A stretch of DNA of 64,000 bases from contig DATJTJ010000062.1 in the NCBI GenBank assembly GCA_035503515.1, positions 1-64,000 of the forward strand, given 5' to 3'. The DNA comes from DAIDKA01 sp035503515. GTDB lineage: Bacteria > Pseudomonadota > Gammaproteobacteria > Steroidobacterales > Steroidobacteraceae. Shown piece by piece: positions 24,862 through 34,459 of this stretch. Numbering within the stretch: the stretch's first letter is position 1; each line of letters starts with the position of its first letter. Position numbers and translations under genes: made by a program. The notes beneath the pieces are model-generated. The model was not told where the DNA came from. It searched no databases and saw only the letters and a program-made list of their open reading frames with translations.

Positions 24862-25740
24862 TCACACAAGCGCCGCCTGCAACAGCTCCATTTCCTCCTT
24901 GGCAGAACGGAGCAGGTCGGCTACGCCGCCGGCGGCGAGATTGAACCGCGCCAGACAGGGAGTCTCTCGCAGCTGCTGATCCAGCAGTGCGGGCTGGCTG
25001 CCGTGCTGGGCAATTGCGATCGCCAGCAAAAGAATGTCGGAAAGACAGATACCGCCGCGCGGCTCGCGGCTGAGATCCTCGGACTCGGCCACCGCTTTCA
25101 CTATCTCTTCCGGAATACCCCAGTTCTCCAGCAGCGCGACTGCCACATTCAGGTGCCAATCGCGTTCGATGTTCCGGAAGGCGTTGGCATCACCGAAAAG
25201 CGCGCGGTGATTTCCGGCCCGCGTCAGAAGATAGAGCTTGCCGACGCTCTGCAAGAGCCCTGCGAGCATGGCCACATCCGGCTCCACGGCCTCGCTGTGC
25301 CGTGCCACGACGTGAGACAGGCTCGCCAGATGCGCGGCGCGGCCTGCGAGGACCTCAAGAGGCTTTTGCAGCCCTTTCAATGCCTCCGTCTGACGAAGAA
25401 CACGTACGGCGTGCCCATGCGCTATTGCGCGCAGGGAGCTCAGACCCACCCGGTCGATGGCGGTGCGCAAATCGCTGGCGCGCGGACGTGTGCCCAGTAT
25501 CGCCGCCGAGTTCGCAAGCTTAAGAAGTCGCGCGGCAAGCACAGGATCGGCGCCCACGACGCGCACAATCGTGTCCGTGGAAGCTGACTCATCAGAGAGC
25601 AGCCTTTGCAAGCGGGTGACGATCGAAGGAAACCCCGGAATATCTACAACGCCTCCGGAGAGCTCTGCGGCGAGTGACTGGACGAACTCGAACGCAGCGT
25701 CATCGCGGTCGGCCGGCGGGACGTCGTTTGGCGGAGACAT
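24862..25740 (-). CDS. HDOD-domain signalling protein
   Basis: The 292-residue protein is dominated by an HDOD domain (about residues 25-225), recognisable by GFPSIVTRLQRLLSDE, DPVLAARLLKLANSA and GLQSVGKLYLL. The metal-binding His-Asp of true HD phosphohydrolases is not evident, as is usual for HDOD proteins. These act in signalling, including c-di-GMP and twitching control in Xanthomonas and Pseudomonas. There is no output or input domain, so it is probably a scaffold. The start MSPPNDVPP (ATG 25738-25740) precedes the domain. It is convergent with the CadC-like gene and 109 bp downstream of the antiporter. Confidence 0.85.
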   Translation of the reverse strand: MSPPNDVPPADRDDAAFEFVQSLAAELSGGVVDIPGFPSIVTRLQRLLSDESASTDTIVRVVGADPVLAARLLKLANSAAILGTRPRASDLRTAIDRVGLSSLRAIAHGHAVRVLRQTEALKGLQKPLEVLAGRAAHLASLSHVVARHSEAVEPDVAMLAGLLQSVGKLYLLTRAGNHRALFGDANAFRNIERDWHLNVAVALLENWGIPEEIVKAVAESEDLSREPRGGICLSDILLLAIAIAQHGSQPALLDQQLRETPCLARFNLAAGGVADLLRSAKEEMELLQAALV

Positions 25741-25849
25741 GCTTGCTGACGTGGCTCGACAGGCTGCCTTCGATTGCTCCAATCCTACAGACAAGTGAGG
25801 CGCCCTACACGTACGTTTCCTCCGGCTGCCGTTGGAGTAGTGAAATTCG

Positions 25850-27670
25850 CTAGCGCCGTACCCGATCGCCGGCACCGCGGGGATCGACGCCGCCTCGCGG
25901 TGCCTCGAATACAAGTAAACGGTCTTGATCGGCAGGAGCACTGTCAGCGGCCTCGGGGGAAGCGAATGTAATAGCACCATTGGCACGTATGAAGAGCAGA
26001 ACGACCCGGCGCGCGGATGCGGCGTGACTGGCTGGTTCTTCCGCGGGCCCAGCTAGCGCGAACCGCCATCCTTTCCTGAAGCGTTCTCGCATTTGCGAGA
26101 AGCTCATCGGCGGTTGGCCTACAACTTGGCCACGCCATTCGCGACTCAAACCGACCCAATCGTCCACCGTGCTGCCCGGGGGTACCAGCTGGCCCACTCT
26201 GTGCCTGCCGACATCGGGCGCGAGGCGCGTACAGATCAAGCTGTTGTAGATGTAATCAGGCGTCGCCGCCAAAAGGTAGTCCACTCGCCAATCCGCCAGA
26301 GCGTCTCCTCCATGCTCGGACAGCAGCTCCGCCTGCAGAACCGACAAGTTGCGGTCGCGCGCCGTCTGCAGTGCGCCCGGAAATGTGTCAACGAGCAGTG
26401 TCGCAATGCCGGCTCCGGATAGCGTTTCCGCAAGGTCGAGGGTCCAGGCACTGGCACCCACGATGGCAAGGGTCGGTGAGTCCCCGAGCGTCAGGTGCAA
26501 ACGCCGTGCAAGCGGACCGAGCGTGAACCCGTGAATGACCATGGTGGCCGCGATCAATGCGAAAACTGCGGGCATCAGAAGCTCGCTGCCGGCGTAGGAA
26601 AAGGATCCGAGCTGGGTACTGGCGACTCCTGCGACAGCGGCTGCGACTATGCCCCGAGGGGCAGTCCAGCCCGCCAGGACGCGCTCCCGCCAGCTCAGGC
26701 CGGTGCTGAGCGTGGCCAGACCGATCGCACACGGTCTCACTATGAACAACATCGCACCCGTCAAGAAGAGCATCGGCCAGGACACTTCGCCCAGCACGTG
26801 GCGGTCGAGGCTGGCGCTCAGGATGATGAACAGAGCGGATACCAGCAATACGACCAGCGCCTCCTTGACCCGGGCGAGCTCGGTCAGTCCCGGGATGCGC
26901 AGATTCGCCAGCGCAACGCCGAATACGGTGGCGGAGGCGAGCCCCGCCTCGTCAATCACCAGGTTACTTAGAGCGTAGCTTCCCAGCGCCAGCGCCAGCA
27001 GGATGGGGGTTTTTAGGAACTCGGGAGCCAGATCGCGGATAAACAGCCAGCGCACCCCAAGCGCAGCGCCAATACCGAGCGCCCCCGCAAGGCCAATGCC
27101 GCCCAGGAGCCTCATGATGAGCCATCCGTGATTTGCGCTGCCGTGCGCCGCCAGGATGGCGAGCGTCAATGCGCTCAGAAGAGCTCCCACAGGGTCATTG
27201 ACAATGGCCTCCCACTTCAAGAAGGAGGCAGGCCGACGCTGCAGACGTGTTTGCCGCAGAAGCGGCAAGACCACCGTTGGTCCCGTTACGACCGTGATGG
27301 CGCCAAACAGCAGGGCGACCGCCCAGCTCATCTTCGCCAGCGTGTGGGCGGCAAGTGTCGCAAGTCCCAAGCCGATGGGCAATGCCACCGCCGTCAGTCT
27401 GACGACGCCTTCTCCTGCCGCGCGCAGCTCGCGAAAATTGAGTCCCAAGCCGCCCTCGAACACCACGATCGCAACGCCAAGACCGATCAGAGGGTGAAGT
27501 CCAGCCCCGAAGGCCTTTTCGGGATGCAGCAGCTGAAGTCCGGGACCCAAGAGCAACCCTACGGCAAACAGCAGCACGATTGCAGGCAGTCGCAGGCGCC
27601 AGGCCAACCACTGAGCAGCAACTCCCGCGACGACGATGGCCAATACCCATAGAGCCACGATGCCGGTCAC
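25850..27670 (-). CDS. CPA1-family Na+/H+ antiporter with C-terminal nucleotide-binding domain
   Basis: This 606-residue transporter has about 12 membrane helices over the first ~400 residues. The CPA1 signatures include LLFGAITVVTGPTVVLPLL, the ion-binding EAIVNDPVG and GWTAPRGIVAAAVAG. Its C-terminal cytoplasmic part begins near residue 400 with LAIVGASAWTLDLAETLSG, a RCK/TrkA-N-like Rossmann fold. NhaP-type proteins exchange Na+ or K+ for protons; the ion cannot be told from sequence. The start is GTG at 27668-27670, with AAGG upstream. Confidence 0.9.
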   Translation of the reverse strand: MTGIVALWVLAIVVAGVAAQWLAWRLRLPAIVLLFAVGLLLGPGLQLLHPEKAFGAGLHPLIGLGVAIVVFEGGLGLNFRELRAAGEGVVRLTAVALPIGLGLATLAAHTLAKMSWAVALLFGAITVVTGPTVVLPLLRQTRLQRRPASFLKWEAIVNDPVGALLSALTLAILAAHGSANHGWLIMRLLGGIGLAGALGIGAALGVRWLFIRDLAPEFLKTPILLALALGSYALSNLVIDEAGLASATVFGVALANLRIPGLTELARVKEALVVLLVSALFIILSASLDRHVLGEVSWPMLFLTGAMLFIVRPCAIGLATLSTGLSWRERVLAGWTAPRGIVAAAVAGVASTQLGSFSYAGSELLMPAVFALIAATMVIHGFTLGPLARRLHLTLGDSPTLAIVGASAWTLDLAETLSGAGIATLLVDTFPGALQTARDRNLSVLQAELLSEHGGDALADWRVDYLLAATPDYIYNSLICTRLAPDVGRHRVGQLVPPGSTVDDWVGLSREWRGQVVGQPPMSFSQMRERFRKGWRFALAGPAEEPASHAASARRVVLLFIRANGAITFASPEAADSAPADQDRLLVFEAPRGGVDPRGAGDRVRR

Positions 27671-27960
27671 GGGCGGATACCTTCAGGCGGCGACATGTCG
27701 CTCGCGCGGCAACTATCGATGGAATTTGCCGGCGTCATAGCGTACCTGCATTCGCCGGCGCTCGGGTTGTGGGAAAAGGCAACCGCTCTGAAGCGCGATG
27801 AAATCGTTGTATTTGAAGTAATGGCGAGCCTCGCAAACAGGAAAGGCTGGCGTCGCCAACGCAGCATCCTGGAGCAGCAGTTCGGTCAGGACCGCATAAT
27901 GATCCGCGCACTATTCTGCATCGAACTTCAGCCGGGAACCCAACGGTATCAGCTGCCCTG
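27671..27960. other. gap upstream of the antiporter and downstream of the pil-chp operon
   Basis: About 290 bases lie between the antiporter start and the cheW stop, both on the minus strand. An open plus-strand frame runs through it into cheW antisense, but the product has no recognisable family and no good ribosome site. A pair of GCCGGCG / CGCCGGC sequences (about 27730 and 27754) is inverted, with no T-tract. The antiporter promoter should be here but no clear boxes were found. Confidence 0.45.
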
Positions 27961-28431
27961 TCAGGCCGCGCGCGTCTCGTCGGCGATCATCTCTTCCAGG
28001 CGCTCGATGTCGGGCACGAGCGGCACCTCGTTGAGCATGCGGACCTGGCAGATCACCGGCGCGCGCTCGGGGAATACCCTGGAGTTATCGGGCCGGACCA
28101 CATCGGAGCTGACGCGGACCAGCTGCGGGAAGCCCTGCGAGACCAGGCCGAAGAAGCCGCCCTCGAGCTTGTCGCCCATGCAGTGGAACACCACGATGCG
28201 GCTGCGGCCGGCGGCCGGCGGGATGTTGTGGCCGCAGGCGCCCTCGAAGGACACCAGCGGCACCTGGCGGCCGTTCCAGCCGATGGTGCCGATGTACCAG
28301 GGCGGCGCCCCGGTCATTTCGGAGGCGGCCTGGAAGCCGATGACCTCGGCGATGCAGGCGCGCGGCACGATCAGCCGGGCGTCCACCAGCGGTATCAGCA
28401 GGCTGTAGATCTCGTTGACGCGCTCAGCCAT
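27961..28431 (-). CDS. CheW-like adaptor protein of the Pil-Chp system (ChpC-like)
   Basis: The 156-residue CheW-fold protein (begins MAERVNEIYSLLIPL; core GTIGWNGRQVPLVSFE, VFHCMGDKLEGGFFGLVSQGFP) is the last gene of the pilus chemosensory operon. Position and length match ChpC, the second CheW of the Pil-Chp pathway in P. aeruginosa, which links alternative receptors to the ChpA kinase. The ATG (28429-28431) overlaps the chpA stop by 8 bp, so translation is coupled. No phosphorylation site is expected in this family. Confidence 0.87.
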   Translation of the reverse strand: MAERVNEIYSLLIPLVDARLIVPRACIAEVIGFQAASEMTGAPPWYIGTIGWNGRQVPLVSFEGACGHNIPPAAGRSRIVVFHCMGDKLEGGFFGLVSQGFPQLVRVSSDVVRPDNSRVFPERAPVICQVRMLNEVPLVPDIERLEEMIADETRAA

Positions 28432-31400
28432 CGGCGGACACCTTGCGGGTGCGCTGGGTCTCGCGGTGCCGTTCGACCAGCGGCACGATGGCATCGAGCA
28501 GCTGCGCCTCCTGGTAGGGCTTGCCGAGGTAGTCGTCGACGCCGAGTTCGATGGCGCGGGCGCGATGCTTCTCGCCCACCCGCGAGGTGATCATGATGAT
28601 GGGCACGTCGCGCAGCCGCGGATCGTTGCGCACGTGCGCGGCGACCTCGTAGCCGTCCATGCGCGGCATCTCGATGTCCAGCAGGATGATGTCCGGGACG
28701 TTGTCCTGCAGCAGGGTGATGGCGTCCATGCCGTCGCGCGCCGTCAGCACCCGCATGCCGTTGCGTTCCAGCAGCCGCTGGGTGACGCGGCGGACCGTGA
28801 TCGAATCGTCGACGACCATGGCGAACGTGCGCCGGTCGCCCTTCTCGCGCACTGGCTGCGAGGCATACCGCGAGCGCCATTCGCCGCGCACCAGCGCGCC
28901 GATGTCCAGGATGATGACGATGCGCCCGTCGCCGAGGATGGTGGCGCCGCTGATGCCGCGGATGCTGGAGATCTGCGGCCCGACCGACTTGACCACGATC
29001 TCGCGGCTGCCGATGAGTTCATCGGCCACCAGGCCCGTGGAATGCTCGCCGGCGCGCACCAGCACCACCGGCACCGTCACGTCCCCTTCCGGCAGCGCCG
29101 AGGGCTCCAGGCCCACGAACGCCGCGAGCTGCTGGAAGCGGTACTTCTGGCCGCCGTGTTCGAACGTCGCGCTGTCCCGGCCCAGGTGGGTCGCGACTTC
29201 GGTCTTCGAGAGCCGCAGCACGCCTTCGACGGTCGGCAGCGGCAGCGCGTAGTACTCATCCCCGGTACGCACCACCAGCGCATGGCTGATCGCCAGCGTG
29301 AACGGCAGGCGCACCGTGAAGGTCGTGCCCTGCCCGGACTGCGTCTCCATGTTGAGCGAGCCGCCGAGGCGCTTGATCTCGGTGGCGACCACGTCCATGC
29401 CGACGCCGCGGCCGGCCTGCTGCGTCACCGAGCCCGCCGTGGAGAATCCCGGCTCGAGGATCAGCTGCATCGCATCCTCGTCCGAGATCAGCTGCCCGGG
29501 ATGGATCAGTCCCAGCTGCAGGCCCTTGTCGCGGATGGCGGCGAGCTTCATGCCGGCGCCGTCGTCGCTGACTTTGACCATGACCTCGGCGCCTTCGCGC
29601 TGCAGGTCGAGGTGGATGGTGCCCGACTCGCCCTTGCCGCGCGCGAGGCGCTCCTCGGGGGTCTCGATGCCGTGGACCACGGCGTTGCGCAGCATGTGCT
29701 CGAAGGGCGGCAGCATCCGCTCCAGCACCTGCCGGTCCAGTTCCCCGGAGGCGCCGCTGACGATGAGTTCGGCGCGCTTGCCGGTCTCCGAGGCGGCCTG
29801 GCGCACGATGCGCGACAGCCGCTGCACGTGGCGCTGGAAGGGCACCATGCGGGTGCGCATCAGGCCGTTCTGCAGTTCCGTGACCGTGCGGGCCTGCTGT
29901 TGCAGCAGGTTCTGGGTGTCCTGCACCAGGCTTTCCAGCAGTCCCTGGATGCTCGCCACGTCGCTGGCCGTCTCCGCGAGGCCGCGCGAGAACTGCTGGA
30001 TGGCCGAGTACCGGTCCAGTTCCAGCGGATCGAACTCGGCGCGATGCCCGGTTTCCTCCTCGTGACCGTGCAGGATCTGCTTCTCAGTCTCGATCTCGAG
30101 CTTGCGCTGCTGTTCCTTCAGGCGCGTCACCGTGCGCGACAGTTCCCCGAGGTTGAACTCGATCGACCCCATCTGCTGTTCCAGGCGGGCCCGCGAAATG
30201 CTGACCTCGCCGGACACGTTCAGCAGCTGGTCGAGGAGTTCCGCATCGACCCGGGCCATCTCCGGCCGGTCGCCCTGGGCCACCGGTTCGCGGCCCGGGG
30301 GCACCGGCAGTGCCGGAGCCGGCGGTGCCGCCTCGGCCGCGGGGGGCACGGCTTCGAACGCCGGCGGTGCGGCTTCGGCGGGCGGTACGGTCGCCTCCTC
30401 GGGCATGAGGATCGAGAGGGGCGCCGCCGTGATGGCGCTGTCGAATGCACCTTCGGTCAGGTCCGCGAAATGACCCGTGGCCACCTCCGGCTGTGCCGGT
30501 TGCGCAGGCGGCGCCTCCGGCTGCGGAAATTCCGGGGCATGCGGCGTGTCCGGCAGTTCCGGCGCGTGCGGCGTGTCGGGCACCTCCGGGGCGTGCGGCG
30601 TGTCGGGCACCTCCGGGGCATGGGGCGTATCCGGCAGTTCCGGCGCCTGCGGCGGGTGCGGGGTATCCGGCACTTCGGGCTGATGCGGCGTATCGGGGAC
30701 TTCCGGCCGCTGCGGCTGCGGCGGCGCCTCGGGCGGCTCGCGCACCGGGACTTCCGCGACGGCCTGGCCCGGGTTCAGCAGCGCGCGGATGCGCGCGATC
30801 AGATCGCGGGCCTGCGCCACGCCGCGGCCGGCGGCGACGCTGTCGCGCATGCGCGCGAGCTCATCGACGCTCGCCTGCAGCACATCGAAGGCCGCCGGAG
30901 TCGCGGGCAGGTTGCCGGCGTCGATGACGTTCACCAGCGATTCGAGTTCGTGGCTGAGGTCGCCCATGGCGGTGATGCCCGCCATGCGGGCCCCGCCCTT
31001 GAGGGTGTGCAGCGGCCGCTTCAGCGCCGCCGGGCGTTCGGTATTGGACGGGTCGTTGCGCCACTCGGCCAGCTGCGATTCGCACACCTCCAGCAGTTCC
31101 GTCGCCTCCTCGGTGAAGATGCTGGCGACGTCCGGATCGTAGTCGGCGACCGGTTCCTCCTCCACGGGCGGGAGTTCCTCGGCGACCGGCGCGGCCCTGG
31201 GCGGCGGCGGCTGGACCACGGGCTGGTCGAGCTGTACGTCGGCCGCGGGACCCTCGATCTCCGGGGCGGTGGCCGGCTCCGGGGCGATCACGTCGGCGGG
31301 CAGCTCGAAATCCAGCGTCTCGATCAGGTTCGAGGACTCCGCCGCGGGGTCGGGCTCGGCCGCCGCGTTGTCCAGGGCGGCGGCCTCATGCTCGCCTTCC

Positions 31401-34400
31401 ACGATCGGATCGGCGGTCGCGGTGTGCAGGTGCGCGAAATCCGGCGCGATCAGGGTCGCGCTGTCGTCGGTCCGTGGGGCGATGGGCTGCGAGAGCTCGA
31501 TGCGGTTCTGGGCCTCGAGGCTTTCGGCAATGCGCCTGTCCAGCTCCTGCTCCGCCTCGGCGATCTTCTCCAGCAGCCGGTCGTGGGAGACGAAGTAGCC
31601 GGTGGACTCATCGAGGTTCGACGCCACCGACTCCATGGCGGTCATGCAGTCGCCGAGCACGGTGAGATCGGGCGTCGTGAGTCCGACCCCGCTTTCGAAG
31701 GATTTGCGCAGCCAGTGATCCAGGGGCTGGGCCAGGCGGATGCCATGGCGGGCCTCGGCCATGGTGGAGCTGCCCGAGAGCGTATGGCAGGCGCGGTAGA
31801 CCGGTTCGGTCAGCACGTGCGGCGCGGGCCGCTGGGACTCCAGGCGCAGGTACTCGCGCACCGTCGCCACGTGGGCGTTGGTCTCGCGGGTATAGATGTC
31901 GCGCAGCACATCGTCGCGCGCCGTTTCGGGCCCGTCGGCGGCGGTGTGCAGGCCCGGCACTTCGGCGAGCGTCACGTCCTCGCCCAGGGCGATGAAGGGT
32001 TCCTCTTCCGGCGCCGCGGCGGGCGCCTCTTCCGCGAGCGCGGCTGCGGGCGGGCTCGCGGGGGGCGGCGCGGCTTCCGGGACTTCCGGCGGCGGCGCCG
32101 GGCGTTCGGCGGCGGCGTCCAGGTAGGGTCGGGCGCCCTGCAGCACATCGGTGGCCGCGGGCGACACCGCCGGGGTCTGCACGGTCGGCGTGTCGGCGCC
32201 GTCGCGCGCCGCGGCCAGGGCATGGGCCCGGGCCATCAGCGCCTTGGCGTCGAAGTTGAGCGGCGTGCCGTGCTCGAGCTGCTCGACCAGCTGCGGCAGG
32301 CCGGCGACGGCGTCGTGCAGGGTCGCGGCAATGGCCGGCGAGCGGGTCAGGGTGTTGTCGAGCAGCCGGTTCAGCAGGTTCTCGCAGGCCCAGGCGAACT
32401 CGGACAGGTCGCGCGCGCCCACCATGCGCCCGCTGCCCTTGAGGGTGTGCATCGAGCGGCGCACGTTCAGCAGCGCCGGCACTTCCAGCGGATTGCTTTC
32501 CCAGACCGGGAAATAGATGGCGATGCGCGCCAGTTCCTCGCGGGCCTCCTCCACGAACAGCTTCAGCAGTTCCGGATCGGCATCGGGGCCGGCGGCGGCC
32601 TGCTCGGTCTCGAGCACCGTCGGCACGGTGCCGTGATTCTCCAGGGCCGCTTCCAGCTGCGCCTTGGCGACGGACTCGGCGGACGTGATCGGCAGGGTGT
32701 GCGCGAAGGAGGCCTGTTCGGCCGGGGGCACCGTCGGCACCGGCGGTGGCGGTTCGGCATCGAGCGCCGCCAGCGAGGCCTGCGCGTTGTCGAGCATGTA
32801 CCACGGATCGCTGCGCCCGGCCTGCAGCGTCTCCATGTAGTACTCGAGGCTGACGATGGCGTCGGCCAGGCGGTCCAGGCGGCCGCCCGCCATCGAGGCC
32901 GCGCCGCCGGGCTGCATGAGGGGCGCGAGCCGGCCGTGGATGTTCTCCACGACCTCGACGGCGCGCGACTTGCCGAGCATCAGCAGGCCGGCCTTCAGGC
33001 CGCGCATCAGTTCCGGCCAGGCATCGAGCCCGGCCGTGTCGAGCGTGCCGCCGACACTCTGCGCGATCGATTCCTTCAGGCGCGCCAGGTTCAGGATGCA
33101 CTCGCGCAGCACCGCCGCCTGCACCTGCTGGAAATCCGCATCGGCGGCCTCGCCGGCCTCGGGCGTGCGGGCGCGCGGCAGGATCATGCCCACCAGGCGC
33201 GCATCGAGCCGGTCCTCGACCCCGATCAGGGTCGCGGCGATGTCCACCAGCAGCGAGTGCTCCGGCTGCAGCGTGCCGGCGACGATCTTCTCGAGCCGTT
33301 CGGTCTCGCCCTGCACGCTCGCGCGCAGTTCACCCAGGCCCAACACCCCCAGGGTGTCGCCGATCTTGCGCAGCATCTCCACCTGCGGCGCCAGCGTCTG
33401 GGGCTGGCCCGCGCCACGGCGCACGAAGATGTCCAGGACGTCCTTGACCTTGCCCAGGTCCTCGCGGATGGCGGCGGCCACGGTCTGCATGAGCTTGACG
33501 CTCGGTGCCGAGAGGCTCTCGCGCTCCTGGTCCACCACCTCGTCGACGGGCAGCAGTTCGTTCAGCCGGAACGAGGCCCGCACGGCCGTCACCCGCGGGC
33601 CCTTGGATTCGGCGCGGCCGACGTAGTACAGCAGGTTGTTGAGCAGGTCGATGGCCGGGCTCTGGGCGTAGCGCGCCTCGGTCTGCTCGTAGATGCGCTT
33701 GATCTCGCGGTCGGCCAGTCCCAGCAGGCGCTTGACCGAGACGCCTCCGGAGAGGCCGTGTTCCTGCAGCGCCTCGATCACGGCGCCGATCACCCACCAC
33801 AGCTGGAACACCGGCTGGCGGGTGGCCACCTGTTCGAGCTTGTGGGCGACCTCGGCCAGCATCGCCAGGTTCTGCTCGGTGCGCTCGTTGCGGATCCAGC
33901 CCACCAGTCCGAGCTGGAACCGGGGCCGCAGGCGGCGGCTCCACTGCTCGATGGAAAGCGGCGTCTCCTCGGTGCTGGCCGCCGGCTGGGCCTGGCGGTC
34001 GGACTTGAGGTTCAGCAGCAGCAGCGTGCCTTCGGACAGCAGCGAACAACCGCGCACCGCGCGCAGGTCGTTGAGCAGCGGCAGCAGCACCAGGGCCAGG
34101 TCGCGGCCACCGGCCAGGACCCGCTCGAGGTAGCTCGGCAGCTGCACCATGGCGCGCATCAGCGCATCGAGGCTTTCGGCCTGGTTGCGGTGCTCGCTGG
34201 TGCTGGCGACCAGGTAGCGGGCCACCTGCTCCATTTCCTCGGCGAGCAGGGCGGCGCCGTAGATCTCGAGCACCTTGAGCACGCCCTGGACCGAGTGCAG
34301 CTCGGTGGCGCAGCGGTTCAGGAGCGACGTGTTCTCGGGCTGCTCGACGTAGTTCTCGAGCGCGCTGCGGGCCTCGCCGAGGGTGACGTTCAGCTCGCGG

Positions 34401-34438
34401 CCGACGTGTTCGAAACTCTGGATTGCGACTTCAGTCAT
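28424..34438 (-). CDS. chpA: hybrid chemotaxis histidine kinase ChpA/PilL (multi-Hpt CheA with receiver)
   Basis: This 2004-residue kinase controls type IV pilus extension and retraction and surface sensing. An N-terminal Hpt-like helix (ELHSVQG, His48) is followed by three clear Hpt modules with histidines near 663 (HTLKGSGRMVG), 884 (CHTLSGSSTMAE) and 1143 (LHTLKGGARMAG). A Pro-rich linker with tandem repeats covers about 1240-1305. The CheA core has a dimerisation helix near 1390, ATP-binding lid motifs from ~1580 (RNAVVHGIETPEER, DDGAGM, GRGVGMDVV) and a CheW-like domain. The C-terminal receiver (about 1870-1990) has its Asp in LLDIEMPRMDG. P. aeruginosa ChpA has more phosphotransfer modules, so this version is reduced. 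It lies 21 bp after pilJ. Confidence 0.95.
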   Translation of the reverse strand: MTEVAIQSFEHVGRELNVTLGEARSALENYVEQPENTSLLNRCATELHSVQGVLKVLEIYGAALLAEEMEQVARYLVASTSEHRNQAESLDALMRAMVQLPSYLERVLAGGRDLALVLLPLLNDLRAVRGCSLLSEGTLLLLNLKSDRQAQPAASTEETPLSIEQWSRRLRPRFQLGLVGWIRNERTEQNLAMLAEVAHKLEQVATRQPVFQLWWVIGAVIEALQEHGLSGGVSVKRLLGLADREIKRIYEQTEARYAQSPAIDLLNNLLYYVGRAESKGPRVTAVRASFRLNELLPVDEVVDQERESLSAPSVKLMQTVAAAIREDLGKVKDVLDIFVRRGAGQPQTLAPQVEMLRKIGDTLGVLGLGELRASVQGETERLEKIVAGTLQPEHSLLVDIAATLIGVEDRLDARLVGMILPRARTPEAGEAADADFQQVQAAVLRECILNLARLKESIAQSVGGTLDTAGLDAWPELMRGLKAGLLMLGKSRAVEVVENIHGRLAPLMQPGGAASMAGGRLDRLADAIVSLEYYMETLQAGRSDPWYMLDNAQASLAALDAEPPPPVPTVPPAEQASFAHTLPITSAESVAKAQLEAALENHGTVPTVLETEQAAAGPDADPELLKLFVEEAREELARIAIYFPVWESNPLEVPALLNVRRSMHTLKGSGRMVGARDLSEFAWACENLLNRLLDNTLTRSPAIAATLHDAVAGLPQLVEQLEHGTPLNFDAKALMARAHALAAARDGADTPTVQTPAVSPAATDVLQGARPYLDAAAERPAPPPEVPEAAPPPASPPAAALAEEAPAAAPEEEPFIALGEDVTLAEVPGLHTAADGPETARDDVLRDIYTRETNAHVATVREYLRLESQRPAPHVLTEPVYRACHTLSGSSTMAEARHGIRLAQPLDHWLRKSFESGVGLTTPDLTVLGDCMTAMESVASNLDESTGYFVSHDRLLEKIAEAEQELDRRIAESLEAQNRIELSQPIAPRTDDSATLIAPDFAHLHTATADPIVEGEHEAAALDNAAAEPDPAAESSNLIETLDFELPADVIAPEPATAPEIEGPAADVQLDQPVVQPPPPRAAPVAEELPPVEEEPVADYDPDVASIFTEEATELLEVCESQLAEWRNDPSNTERPAALKRPLHTLKGGARMAGITAMGDLSHELESLVNVIDAGNLPATPAAFDVLQASVDELARMRDSVAAGRGVAQARDLIARIRALLNPGQAVAEVPVREPPEAPPQPQRPEVPDTPHQPEVPDTPHPPQAPELPDTPHAPEVPDTPHAPEVPDTPHAPELPDTPHAPEFPQPEAPPAQPAQPEVATGHFADLTEGAFDSAITAAPLSILMPEEATVPPAEAAPPAFEAVPPAAEAAPPAPALPVPPGREPVAQGDRPEMARVDAELLDQLLNVSGEVSISRARLEQQMGSIEFNLGELSRTVTRLKEQQRKLEIETEKQILHGHEEETGHRAEFDPLELDRYSAIQQFSRGLAETASDVASIQGLLESLVQDTQNLLQQQARTVTELQNGLMRTRMVPFQRHVQRLSRIVRQAASETGKRAELIVSGASGELDRQVLERMLPPFEHMLRNAVVHGIETPEERLARGKGESGTIHLDLQREGAEVMVKVSDDGAGMKLAAIRDKGLQLGLIHPGQLISDEDAMQLILEPGFSTAGSVTQQAGRGVGMDVVATEIKRLGGSLNMETQSGQGTTFTVRLPFTLAISHALVVRTGDEYYALPLPTVEGVLRLSKTEVATHLGRDSATFEHGGQKYRFQQLAAFVGLEPSALPEGDVTVPVVLVRAGEHSTGLVADELIGSREIVVKSVGPQISSIRGISGATILGDGRIVIILDIGALVRGEWRSRYASQPVREKGDRRTFAMVVDDSITVRRVTQRLLERNGMRVLTARDGMDAITLLQDNVPDIILLDIEMPRMDGYEVAAHVRNDPRLRDVPIIMITSRVGEKHRARAIELGVDDYLGKPYQEAQLLDAIVPLVERHRETQRTRKVSADG
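30530..30710 (-). repeat. tandem 24-bp repeats encoding the P-x-x-P linker of ChpA
   Basis: About seven imperfect copies of a 24-bp unit encode the octapeptide VPDTPHAP and variants (LPDTPHAP, APELPDTPH). They lie in the linker between the last Hpt module and the kinase core, around residues 1243-1303. The unit preserves the reading frame, so copy number can vary without breaking the kinase. Confidence 0.85.
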
Positions 34439-34459
34439 GCGCCGTCTTCACCCCAGCCA

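Noticed and set aside
27695..28408. A 237-codon plus-strand gene in the gap before the antiporter
   Set aside because: Its second half is antisense to the cheW gene; the first half has no ribosome site or recognisable family.
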